Positions 1-5,610 of a DNA stretch of 5,681 nt are shown one piece after another. Positions within the stretch are counted from its first letter, which is position 1. Every line of letters starts with the position of its first letter. Origin of the DNA: an uncultured Christensenella sp. (GTDB lineage: Bacteria > Bacillota > Clostridia > Christensenellales > UBA1242); NCBI GenBank assembly GCA_949291975.1, contig CASEYA010000003.1:1-5681 (forward strand), read 5' to 3'. Made by a program: the position numbers and the translations under genes. The notes under the pieces are model-generated. The model ran no database searches. It was not told the DNA's origin and saw nothing but the letters and a program-made list of their open reading frames with translations.

Positions 1-68
1 AGGCATTTTGCAAGATATATATAACTTCCTTTTTTCAAATGAATAAAAATATACCAATTAAAAAGGTG

Positions 69-77
69 TTATTCACA
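69..77 (+). promoter_or_regulatory. DnaA box, TTATTCACA
   Basis: The 9-mer TTATTCACA fits the consensus TTATNCACA exactly. It is in the opposite orientation to the main group at 509-654 and lies about 430 bp from it. One such 9-mer alone could arise by chance in A/T-rich DNA; the cluster gives it weight. Confidence 0.45.
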
Positions 78-289
78 AAATAGCGCACACTTTTAATATA
101 AAAAAGAAAGGTTAGTCCATAACTTTTAAAACTAATTATAAAAAGAGTTTTACTGCTAAAAAGTGGAATTCTTTTTTTAATTTATTTCTGTTTAAAAATA
201 ATTTAACTTGTTTATTTTAAAACTTCAGCATAAAACATTTAAAATTTTAACAGAGAAACACTGTTTTCGCAGAAGTAAAGTATTGATAA

Positions 290-298
290 TTTTCCACA
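290..298 (+). promoter_or_regulatory. DnaA box variant, TTTTCCACA
   Basis: TTTTCCACA differs from the perfect box TTATCCACA by one base. It has the same orientation as the box at 69-77. It is listed as a possible weaker outlying site of the cluster. Confidence 0.35.
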
Positions 299-421
299 AA
301 AGTAAAGCATATTTTTAATTACAATCAACTTTGGTGTTTTTTATATTTTGAAACAATTTTTTATTTTAATTTATTTAGAAGATTAACAATTTAGCACATA
401 TGTTTTAAAACCCCGAAAAAG

Positions 422-430
422 TGTGAAAAA
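422..430 (-). promoter_or_regulatory. DnaA box variant, TTTTTCACA on the minus strand
   Basis: TGTGAAAAA on the + strand differs by one base from TGTGNATAA. It sits inside a small hairpin (AAGTG at 419-423 pairing with CACTT at 434-438), so it could instead be a random structured A/T feature. Its orientation matches the main group. Confidence 0.3.
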
Positions 431-508
431 CACCACTTAAATATGCGCAAAATTGTTCAAAAACCATGTCATGAATTTTTTAAAAAAATGAAATTTTGCA
501 AAAGTGGG

Positions 509-517
509 TGTGGATAA
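509..517 (-). promoter_or_regulatory. Perfect DnaA box (first of 20-bp-spaced pair)
   Basis: TGTGGATAA is the exact reverse complement of the consensus TTATCCACA. It is the first half of a 12-bp direct repeat, TGTGGATAACTT, whose second copy begins 20 bp later at 529. Confidence 0.6.
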
Positions 518-528
518 CTTTTTAAAAA

Positions 529-537
529 TGTGGATAA
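529..537 (-). promoter_or_regulatory. Perfect DnaA box (second of 20-bp-spaced pair)
   Basis: This is the second exact TGTGGATAA, again followed by CTT. A short GC-richer step (GCC at 541-543) and then the A/T-rich stretch follow directly, resembling the box, spacer and unwinding-element order of some bacterial origins. Confidence 0.6.
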
Positions 538-558
538 CTTGCCTAATTTTTGATTAAA

Positions 559-620
559 TATACAAAAAATTGCTTATTTATACAAAATTTTGATAAATAT
601 TCATAAAATTTTATAAATAT
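559..620. repeat. Short A/T-rich direct repeats with 20-bp period
   Basis: TATACAAAA occurs at 559-567 and again at 579-587, exactly 20 bp apart. TGATAAATAT at 591-600 recurs as TTATAAATAT at 611-620, again 20 bp apart with one mismatch. The period equals the spacing of the flanking perfect DnaA boxes. In DNA this A/T-rich, short matches arise easily by chance, so the shared period is the main point. Confidence 0.4.
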
Positions 621-624
621 GCAA

Positions 625-633
625 TGTGCATAA
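625..633 (-). promoter_or_regulatory. DnaA box, TGTGCATAA
   Basis: TGTGCATAA is the reverse complement of TTATGCACA and fits TTATNCACA exactly. It lies on the far side of the A/T-rich stretch and 21 bp before the next box. Confidence 0.5.
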
Positions 634-645
634 GTTGATAATTAT

Positions 646-654
646 TGTGAATAA
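646..654 (-). promoter_or_regulatory. DnaA box, TGTGAATAA
   Basis: TGTGAATAA is the reverse complement of TTATTCACA and fits TTATNCACA exactly. It begins 21 bp after the box at 625, in the same orientation. Confidence 0.5.
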
Positions 655-721
655 AATGCTTTTTGAAAGTTATTGTTTTTATGTTCTAAATTTATAATGA
701 ATAAATATAAAAAATGACCTT

Positions 722-750
722 TTGACACAAAAAGACAAATGTTTTATGCT
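722..750 (+). promoter_or_regulatory. Isolated sigma-A-like promoter candidate
   Basis: TTGACA at 722-727 is followed after 17 bp by TATGCT at 745-750, which matches the -10 consensus TATAAT at four of six positions. Transcription would start near 757 and run toward rpsL. No gene begins before 1204, so it would be a distal str promoter, a source of a small or origin-proximal transcript, or a chance match in A/T-rich DNA. Confidence 0.35.
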
Positions 751-976
751 AAAAAATTTTTATCTATTTTCTATTTAAGATTTCACATCTTTTTGTGCTG
801 TGGTTTCTTATCTATTATGGTAAAATTTCAAAAACTTTGCATCTAATTTTAAAATGTGTTAAACAAAAAGAAAAATTTTGTTAAATAAAATAATTATCAG
901 CCATTGTTTTGTTCTTCCACATTTCAGTTTTATGGAAATTTTGTCAATAAGTGTTCTAAAAAATTCATAAAAATTG

Positions 977-1005
977 TTGACATTACCCTTTTTTTTTGAT
1001 AAAAT
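977..1005 (+). promoter_or_regulatory. Main promoter of the str operon
   Basis: A perfect -35 TTGACA (977-982) is separated by the optimal 17 bp from the -10 TAAAAT (1000-1005, five of six). A TG at 997-998 one base before the -10 makes it an extended -10. The spacer includes a long T run. The predicted start is the A near 1012, giving an untranslated leader of about 190 nt before rpsL. This is the best promoter in the window and is correctly placed for a strongly expressed translation operon. Confidence 0.8.
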
Positions 1006-1012
1006 CATCACA

Positions 1013-1043
1013 CTACAAACTTTGCTTTGTAGCCGTTTTTTTT
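1013..1043 (+). terminator. Possible early attenuator hairpin with T-tract
   Basis: A 7-bp stem (1013-1019 with 1026-1032, loop CTTTGC) is followed after CCG by eight T's ending at 1043. The three-base gap and the low-GC stem make it a weak intrinsic terminator by usual rules. Because it begins almost at the predicted transcription start, it could equally be a 5' stabilising hairpin. The T-tract and following AGAC can also pair with GTCT and the A-run at 1059-1071, giving an alternative fold. Confidence 0.3.
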
Positions 1044-1192
1044 AGACCTATGAAAAAAGTCTTTAAAAAAGCCTTTCAATTGCGTTATGAGTGTGTCGCT
1101 TTTGAAAGATGGCTAAAAGTAAAAACAACGCTTGTTTTTCTTTTGGCAATGGAACTTCATAAAGGGTTGTTTGAATTTCCAAAAGAAATCAG

Positions 1193-1198
1193 AGGAGG
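1193..1198 (+). promoter_or_regulatory. Ribosome binding site of rpsL
   Basis: AGGAGG is a full Shine-Dalgarno match, ending five bases before the ATG at 1204. It selects 1204 over the in-frame upstream TTG at 1132. An out-of-frame ATG at 1199 is too close to the site to be used. Confidence 0.85.
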
Positions 1199-1203
1199 AT
1201 GAA

Positions 1204-1581
1204 ATGCCAACTATCAATCAATTGATAAAACACGGTCGTAAGGATAAAGTGAAGAAGACAAAATCTCCACTTCTTGATGGTTGTCCGCAAAAGCGTGGTG
1301 TTTGTGTGCTTGTTACAACAACAACACCAAAGAAGCCAAACTCTGCGCTTCGTAAAATTGCAAAAGTTCGTTTAAGCAATGGACAAGAAAGCACCATGTA
1401 TATTCCAGGCATTGGCCACAATTTGCAAGAGCACTCTGTTGTGCTTGTTCGTGGTGGTCGTGTTCCAGACCTAATCGGTGTGCGCTATCATGTTATCCGT
1501 GGTGTGCTTGACACAGCAGGAACAGCAAAGCGTAATCAAGGCCGAAGCAAATATGGCGCTAAGAAAGAAAAGAAGTCTTAG
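1204..1581 (+). CDS. rpsL: 30S ribosomal protein S12
   Basis: This encodes S12, a decoding-centre protein of the small subunit that helps monitor codon-anticodon pairing and inter-subunit contacts. The 125-residue product matches the family's usual length and starts with the typical MPTINQLI. Hallmarks are CPQKRGVC (27-34), [13 protein letters not shown] (39-51), with the key lysine K43 intact, and [19 protein letters not shown] (67-85). The C-terminus has RSKYGAKK (114-121). The conserved loop normally reading VKDLPG is VPDLIG here (87-92), so K88 is Pro and P91 is Ile; D89, the residue methylthiolated by RimO in some bacteria, is kept. Both changed sites are known positions of streptomycin resistance or dependence mutations in E. 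coli. The start is fixed by AGGAGG. It is first in the operon, 56 nt before rpsG, and ends in TAG. Confidence 0.98.
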   Translation: MPTINQLIKHGRKDKVKKTKSPLLDGCPQKRGVCVLVTTTTPKKPNSALRKIAKVRLSNGQESTMYIPGIGHNLQEHSVVLVRGGRVPDLIGVRYHVIRGVLDTAGTAKRNQGRSKYGAKKEKKS

Positions 1582-1624
1582 TTTAACATTAATATATAAA
1601 GAAAAAGAAGAAATTCTAGTTAAA

Positions 1625-1629
1625 AGGAG
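1625..1629 (+). promoter_or_regulatory. Ribosome binding site of rpsG
   Basis: AGGAG, within AAAAGGAGA, ends eight bases before the ATG at 1638. The 56-nt rpsL-rpsG spacer is A/T-rich and shows no sizeable hairpin, so the E. coli type of S7 binding site between these genes is not evident. Confidence 0.8.
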
Positions 1630-1637
1630 AAAACAAT

Positions 1638-2108
1638 ATGTCAAGAAGAAATGCGGCACCAGTTAGAAAGGTTTTGCCAGACCCAAAATATCAAAGTCTT
1701 GTTGTTGCAAAACTTATCAACCAAGTTATGCTTGATGGTAAGAAGGGCATTGGACAAAACATTGTTTACGATGCACTTGATATTCTTGCAGATAAAACTC
1801 AAACTGGTGCGCTTGAAGCGTTAGATAAGGTTCTTGAAAATGTAATGCCACTTGTTGAAACAAAACCAAGAAAGGTTGGTGGTGCAACATATCAAGTTCC
1901 AGTTGAGGTTAGACCTGCTCGTCGTCAGACACTTGCAATTCGTTGGCTTGTTCTGTTTGCTAAAAAGCGTGGAGAGCGTGGAATGGAAAACAGACTTGCT
2001 GGAGAACTTTTGGATGCCTTTAACAACACAGGCGGAGCAATTAAGCGTAAAGACGAAGTTCACAGAATGGCAGAAGCAAACAAGGCGTTTGCACACTTTA
2101 AGTATTAA
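1638..2108 (+). CDS. rpsG: 30S ribosomal protein S7
   Basis: S7 is a primary 16S rRNA binder that nucleates assembly of the 30S head and lines the E site. The 156-residue product has the family's standard length and runs from MSRRNAAPVRKVLPDP to a C-terminal MAEANKAFAHFKY. Signature segments are LINQVMLDGKKGIGQNIVYDA (about 26-46), the RNA-binding hairpin region KVGGATYQVPVEVRPARRQTL (about 79-99), then RWLV, KKRGE and LAGELLDAFNNTGGAIKRKDEVHRMAEANKAF toward the end. No domain is missing. It lies between rpsL and fusA, with only 23 nt to fusA, as expected for a str operon. In E. coli S7 represses translation of its own operon; whether that holds here cannot be read from the sequence. Confidence 0.98.
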   Translation: MSRRNAAPVRKVLPDPKYQSLVVAKLINQVMLDGKKGIGQNIVYDALDILADKTQTGALEALDKVLENVMPLVETKPRKVGGATYQVPVEVRPARRQTLAIRWLVLFAKKRGERGMENRLAGELLDAFNNTGGAIKRKDEVHRMAEANKAFAHFKY

Positions 2109-2112
2109 AAAT

Positions 2113-2118
2113 AAGGAG
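2113..2118 (+). promoter_or_regulatory. Ribosome binding site of fusA (long spacing)
   Basis: AAGGAG is followed by 13 bases before the ATG at 2132, somewhat longer than the 5-9 bases of the other genes in the operon. No better start lies nearby, and the protein alignment ([20 protein letters not shown]) supports 2132. Confidence 0.7.
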
Positions 2119-2131
2119 ATAAAGATAAGAA

Positions 2132-4207
2132 ATGGCAAGAACATTTGCACTAGATAAAATTCGCAACATTGGAATTATGGCACACATTGATGCAGGTAAG
2201 ACCACAACAACCGAGCGTATTTTATACTACACAGGCAAAACGCACAAACTTGGTGAAGTTCACGAGGGTGCTGCTGTTATGGACTGGATGGTTCAAGAAC
2301 AGGAAAGAGGAATAACAATCACATCTGCCGCAACAACAACAAGATGGAAAGATTGTCAAATTAACATCATTGACACCCCAGGACACGTTGACTTTACCAT
2401 AGAAGTTGAAAGAAGTTTGAAGGTTCTTGACGGAGCGGTTGCAGTTTTCTGTGCTCGTGGTGGAGTTCAACCACAAAGTGAAACCGTTTGGAGACAGGCA
2501 AACAAATATGGCGTTCCAAGAATGGCATATATCAACAAAATGGACATGAACGGCGCAGACTTTTATCGTGTTATAAAAATGATGAAAGACCGTCTTAATG
2601 CAAATGCTGTTCCAATTCAACTGCCAATTGGACATGCAGAAGATTTTAAAGGAATTATTGACCTAATTGAAATGAATGCAGTTATCTATAAAGATGACCT
2701 TGGCAAAGAAATGGAAATTGTTGATATTCCTGAAAACATGAAGGCAGATGCTAAAAAATATCACGACGCAATGGTGGAAGCTGTTGCCGAAGTTGATGAT
2801 GCTCTTTTGGAAAAATTCCTTGGAGGAGAGGAGTTAACAAAAGACGAAATTCGTGCAGGACTTCGAAAGGGAACTGTTGAATTAAAACTTAACCCAGTTG
2901 TTTGTGGTTCAAGTTATAAAAACAAGGGTGTTCAAAAATTGCTTGATGCAATTGTAGACTTTATGCCAAACCCACTTGACATTCCAGCAATTAAAGGAGT
3001 GCTTGCAAATGGACAAGAGGCAGAAAGAAAGCCAAGCGATGACGAACCTTTCAGTGCACTTGCATTCAAGGTTGTAACAGACCCATATGGAAAGTTAACA
3101 TATTTCCGTGTATACAGCGGAGTTCTTGAAAGTGGAAGTTATGTTTATAACTCAACCAAGGGAAAGAAGGAAAGAGTTGCAAGACTTATTAGAATGCACA
3201 GTAATGAAAGACAAGAGATAAACGAAGTTAGAACGGGTGATATTGCAGCAATTGTTGGTCTTAAAGACACCACAACAGGAGATACCCTTTGTGATGAAAA
3301 GGCACCAATTATTTTGGAAAGTATTAACTTCCCAGACCCAGTAATTAAAATTGCAATTGAGCCAAAGAACAAGCAATCACAGGAAAAGATGGTTCAAGCA
3401 CTTCTTCGTTTTGTAGAAGAAGACCCATCATTTAAAACATATACCGACCAAGAAACTGGTCAAACAATTATTGCCGGAATGGGTGAACTTCACCTTGATA
3501 TATATAGAGATAGACTTGTAAGAGAATTTGGGGTTGATGTTAATGTTGGAAAACCTCAGGTTGCATACAAGGAAACCATTCGCTCAAAAACCAGACAAGA
3601 AGGAAAATATATCCGTCAGTCTGGTGGTAAGGGACAATATGGTCACTGTATTATTGAGATGGAACCACTTGAACCGGGCAAGGGATATGAATTTGTTGAT
3701 AAAATTGTTGGTGGTGCAATTCCAAAAGAATTTATTGGACCAATCAATGATGGAATCAACGAGGCAAGACAAAACGGTGTTGTTGCAGGCTATGAAATGG
3801 TAGACTTCAGAGTAACTTTGGTAGACGGAAGTTATCACGAAGTTGACTCCAGTGAAATGGCGTTCAAGATTGCAGGAAGTATGGCTTTTAAGGAAGCCGC
3901 AAAGAATGCAAACCCAGTTTTACTTGAACCAATGATGAAAGTTCAAGTTGAAGTTCCAGAAGAATATCTTGGAGATGTAATGGGCGACATCAACCGTCGT
4001 CGTGGACAACTTCGTGATATGGACCTTAAAAACGGACAACAAACCATCAATGCAATTGTTCCACTTGCTGAAATGTTTGGTTATGCAACCGATTTGCGTA
4101 GCTTAACTCAGGGAAGAGGAATCTTCATGATGGAACTTTCACACTATGAAGAAGTTCCAAAATTCATAGCAGACAAGATTGTTGGACAACGCACAAAAGC
4201 TGACTAA
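2132..4207 (+). CDS. fusA: Translation elongation factor G
   Basis: EF-G is the GTPase that drives tRNA-mRNA translocation and, with RRF, ribosome recycling in the cytoplasm. The 691-residue protein has full length and all five domains. The G domain (about 1-290) shows AHIDAGKTT (17-25), switch [12 protein letters not shown] (59-69), DTPGH (81-85, with catalytic H85), NKMD (135-138) and a G5-type GSS (259-261, usually GSA or GTA). Domain II (about 290-400) has RVYSG and [10 protein letters not shown]; domain III includes GMGELHLDI; domain IV has SGGKGQYGH and the tip segment [13 protein letters not shown]; domain V (about 600-691) has [17 protein letters not shown] and [15 protein letters not shown]. 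The DP(F/Y)VG motif entering domain II reads DPYG (317-320), one residue short. Ends TAA, 34 nt before tuf. Confidence 0.98.
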   Translation: MARTFALDKIRNIGIMAHIDAGKTTTTERILYYTGKTHKLGEVHEGAAVMDWMVQEQERGITITSAATTTRWKDCQINIIDTPGHVDFTIEVERSLKVLDGAVAVFCARGGVQPQSETVWRQANKYGVPRMAYINKMDMNGADFYRVIKMMKDRLNANAVPIQLPIGHAEDFKGIIDLIEMNAVIYKDDLGKEMEIVDIPENMKADAKKYHDAMVEAVAEVDDALLEKFLGGEELTKDEIRAGLRKGTVELKLNPVVCGSSYKNKGVQKLLDAIVDFMPNPLDIPAIKGVLANGQEAERKPSDDEPFSALAFKVVTDPYGKLTYFRVYSGVLESGSYVYNSTKGKKERVARLIRMHSNERQEINEVRTGDIAAIVGLKDTTTGDTLCDEKAPIILESINFPDPVIKIAIEPKNKQSQEKMVQALLRFVEEDPSFKTYTDQETGQTIIAGMGELHLDIYRDRLVREFGVDVNVGKPQVAYKETIRSKTRQEGKYIRQSGGKGQYGHCIIEMEPLEPGKGYEFVDKIVGGAIPKEFIGPINDGINEARQNGVVAGYEMVDFRVTLVDGSYHEVDSSEMAFKIAGSMAFKEAAKNANPVLLEPMMKVQVEVPEEYLGDVMGDINRRRGQLRDMDLKNGQQTINAIVPLAEMFGYATDLRSLTQGRGIFMMELSHYEEVPKFIADKIVGQRTKAD

Positions 4208-4225
4208 TTAAAATAAAAATAAAAT

Positions 4226-4233
4226 AAGGAGAT
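4226..4233 (+). promoter_or_regulatory. Ribosome binding site of tuf
   Basis: AAGGAGAT lies eight bases before the ATG at 4242. The 34-nt fusA-tuf gap has no terminator and no clear promoter of its own, so tuf is probably co-transcribed with fusA. Confidence 0.8.
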
Positions 4234-4241
4234 AATTAATT

Positions 4242-5453
4242 ATGGCAAAAGCTAAATTCGAAAGAACTAAACCACACTTTAACCTTGGTACAATCGGACA
4301 CGTTGACCACGGTAAAACAACCTTAACTGCTGCAATCACATCAACACTTGCAGCAAAAGGTCTTGCTCAGGCAAGAGACTATGCTTCTATTGACAACACA
4401 AAAGAAGAGAGAGAAAGAGGAATTACAATCAACACAAGTCACGTTGAATATGAAACAGCAAAACGTCACTACGCTCACGTTGACTGCCCAGGACACGCAG
4501 ACTATGTTAAAAACATGATTACTGGTGCTGCACAAATGGACGGAGCAATTCTTGTAGTTGCTGCAACTGACGGTGTTATGCCTCAAACTCGTGAACACAT
4601 CCTTCTTGCTCGTCAAGTTGGTGTGCCTTCAATTGTTGTATTCGTAAACAAAGTTGACCAACTTCCACCAGCAGACAAAGACGAACTTTTGGAACTTGTT
4701 GAGATGGAACTTCGTGACCTTTTAACAGAATATGGTTTCGATGGTGAAAACACACCAATCATCTTTGGTTCTGCAGTAAAAGCTTTGGAAGCTGCAACAA
4801 AAGGTAATGTTGACGGTGAAGACAGCAAATGCATTTTTGAACTTATGGATGCAATTGACAATTACTTCAAAGACCCAGTTCGTGCAGTTGACAAACCATT
4901 CTTGATGCCTGTTGAAGATGTATTTACAATTACAGGTCGTGGAACAGTTGCAACTGGTCGTGTTGAGAGAGGAGTTGTTAAAAATGGAGACACAGTTGAA
5001 ATCGTTGGAATGGGACCAACCAAGACAACAGTTATCACTGGTGTTGAAATGTTCAAGAAACTTCTTGACCAAGCACAAGCAGGAGACAACATTGGTGTTC
5101 TTCTTCGTGGAATTGAAAGAAAGGACATTCAAAGAGGTCAAGTTATCTGTGCTCCTAAATCAATTACACCACACACTCAATTCACAGCAAGTGTATATGT
5201 ATTGAAGAAGGAAGAGGGTGGAAGAAGCACACCATTTGTATCTGGTTACCGTCCACAATTCTACTTCAGAACAACTGATGTAACTGGAACAATCACACTT
5301 CCAGAAGGTGTTGAACTTGTTATGCCAGGTGACAACGTTGAAATGACTGTTGAGCTTATCACTCCAATTGCAATTGAAGAAGGACTTCGTTTTGCAATTC
5401 GTGAAGGTGGAAGAACAGTTGGTTCTGGTGTTGTTTCTAAAATTATTAAATAA
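4242..5453 (+). CDS. tuf: Translation elongation factor Tu
   Basis: EF-Tu delivers aminoacyl-tRNA to the ribosomal A site as a GTP ternary complex. The 403-residue protein is complete. The G domain has GHVDHGKTT (19-27), switch [13 protein letters not shown] (59-70, with T62), DCPGH (81-85, with H85), NKVD (136-139) and the G5 motif SAVK (177-180). Domain 2 follows [11 protein letters not shown] and includes [14 protein letters not shown] (231-244). Domain 3 has [15 protein letters not shown] (335-349) and ends [18 protein letters not shown]. It is nine residues longer than E. coli EF-Tu: about three extra after NKVD ([11 protein letters not shown]) and about six after KALEA (residues 184-195). 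The usual GGRHTPF of domain 3 is GGRSTPF here (S329). The usual APEE before switch I is TKEE (53-56). It is last in the operon, followed by the terminator at 5505-5549. Confidence 0.98.
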   Translation: MAKAKFERTKPHFNLGTIGHVDHGKTTLTAAITSTLAAKGLAQARDYASIDNTKEERERGITINTSHVEYETAKRHYAHVDCPGHADYVKNMITGAAQMDGAILVVAATDGVMPQTREHILLARQVGVPSIVVFVNKVDQLPPADKDELLELVEMELRDLLTEYGFDGENTPIIFGSAVKALEAATKGNVDGEDSKCIFELMDAIDNYFKDPVRAVDKPFLMPVEDVFTITGRGTVATGRVERGVVKNGDTVEIVGMGPTKTTVITGVEMFKKLLDQAQAGDNIGVLLRGIERKDIQRGQVICAPKSITPHTQFTASVYVLKKEEGGRSTPFVSGYRPQFYFRTTDVTGTITLPEGVELVMPGDNVEMTVELITPIAIEEGLRFAIREGGRTVGSGVVSKIIK

Positions 5454-5469
5454 TTGAAATAACCTATAC

Positions 5470-5499
5470 ACTAGAAAGTTAATAAACTTTGAAGCTAGT
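5470..5499 (+). other. Bulged hairpin in the tuf 3' untranslated region
   Basis: ACTAG (5470-5474) pairs with CTAGT (5495-5499), and AAAGTT (5475-5480) with AACTTT (5485-5490), closed by an AATA loop. Four unpaired bases, GAAG (5491-5494), interrupt the 3' arm. No T-tract follows, so it is not a terminator by itself. It might protect or tune the mRNA end, but no function can be assigned. Confidence 0.4.
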
Positions 5500-5504
5500 A
5501 AAAT

Positions 5505-5549
5505 AACTAAAAAAGAGTTATACTGAAAATGTATAACTCTTTTTTAGTT
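5505..5549. terminator. Intrinsic terminator of the str operon, probably bidirectional
   Basis: Bases 5505-5523 and 5531-5549 form a perfect 19-bp inverted repeat around a seven-base loop (TGAAAAT). The inner nine pairs (GAGTTATAC with GTATAACTC) are followed on the + strand by six T's (5541 and neighbours) and preceded by six A's, so the minus strand also reads stem then T-run. It lies 51 bases after the tuf stop and would end the str transcript. On the other strand it could end the convergent gene whose stop is at 5611. Confidence 0.85.
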
Positions 5550-5610
5550 GCAAAATTGCTTAATTAAAATTAGTGAAGCTTACAAACCAATTTAGTTAAT
5601 ATCTTTTTAT

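Larger units (their letters stand above)
509..654. other. Candidate replication origin core or DnaA-box cluster
   Basis: Four 9-mers matching the DnaA-box consensus TTATNCACA (read on the minus strand) occur in the same orientation: TGTGGATAA at 509-517 and 529-537, TGTGCATAA at 625-633, and TGTGAATAA at 646-654. Spacing inside the pairs is 20 and 21 bp, close to two helical turns, so bound proteins would lie on one face. Between the pairs, about 541-624 is almost pure A/T and could serve as an unwinding element. Three more boxes or near-boxes lie upstream at 69, 290 and 422. This density and phasing fit an oriC or a DnaA-titration cluster. Origins most often lie next to dnaA, which is not in this window, so a non-origin DnaA cluster is a real alternative. 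A clear run of DnaA-trio repeats next to the boxes was not identified. Confidence 0.5.
1..976. other. Long AT-rich non-coding region upstream of the str operon
   Basis: No open reading frame with a ribosome binding site and protein-like composition is visible on either strand over nearly 1 kb. Hand-counted 60-base lines here are about 15-20% G+C (9 of 60 at 181-240 and at 541-600, 12 of 60 at 601-660), against 40-47% in sample lines of the downstream genes. No tRNA-like or rRNA-like segment is apparent. The stretch contains the DnaA-box cluster and the phased AT-rich repeats listed separately, one isolated promoter-like sequence at 722-750, and several weak A/T hairpins (for example 862-868 with 876-882, and 915-919 with 933-937). 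An intergenic gap this long is unusual in a compact low-GC genome and suggests a DNA-level function. Confidence 0.8.
1012..1203 (+). promoter_or_regulatory. Structured 5' leader of the str operon
   Basis: The leader can form three hairpins. The first pairs CTACAAA (1013-1019) with TTTGTAG (1026-1032) and is followed by CCG and eight T's (1036-1043). The second pairs 1073-1079 with 1102-1108, with an inner GCG/CGC helix (1082-1084 with 1097-1099) and possible extra pairs 1071-1072 with 1112-1113. The third pairs 1112-1128 with 1132-1147: 16 pairs with one bulged base at 1120 and a CGC loop. The second and third share bases 1112-1113. A weak hairpin (1175-1179 with 1185-1189) lies just before the rpsL ribosome binding site. 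I do not recognise this as a described ribosomal-protein leader. Control by attenuation or by S7/S12 binding is an inference. Confidence 0.5.

Noticed and set aside
1..36. Start of a divergent minus-strand gene (ATG at 6-4 or TTG at 13-11, with GGAAG at 25-29)
   Set aside because: At most four codons fall inside the window and the purine-rich site is weak or badly spaced, so it cannot be supported.
509..654. CRISPR-like or plasmid iteron array
   Set aside because: The repeats are only 9-12 bp, differ from pair to pair, and have no unique spacers of uniform length. No replication initiator or cas gene is present. DnaA boxes explain the sequence better.
818..826. Extended -10 TGGTAAAAT as an additional promoter
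   Set aside because: No recognisable -35 lies at 16-18 bp, and such strings are frequent in DNA this A/T-rich.
996..1202. 68-codon frame starting from TTG at 996
   Set aside because: The TTG lies inside the extended -10 of the str promoter, upstream of the predicted transcription start, and has no ribosome binding site. Only its downstream part is kept, as a weak leader-peptide observation.
1132..1203. N-terminal extension of S12 from an in-frame TTG
   Set aside because: The TTG lies in a hairpin arm with no Shine-Dalgarno. S12 family proteins begin at MPTINQ, and AGGAGG at 1193-1198 fits the ATG at 1204.
1821..2150. 109-codon minus-strand frame across rpsG
   Set aside because: Antisense of conserved S7 and the following Shine-Dalgarno region, with no supporting start signal or family similarity.
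2222..2635. 137-codon minus-strand frame inside fusA
   Set aside because: Antisense of the conserved EF-G G domain with composition typical of shadow frames.
4722..5141. 139-codon minus-strand frame inside tuf
   Set aside because: It is the antisense shadow of a strongly conserved gene: low-complexity Cys, Asn and Ser-rich translation and no family resemblance.
1204..5453. Use of TGA as tryptophan
   Set aside because: Every Trp codon in the four proteins is TGG and no in-frame TGA occurs, so there is no evidence for a changed code. Absence of TGA stops in four genes is too small a sample to conclude more.
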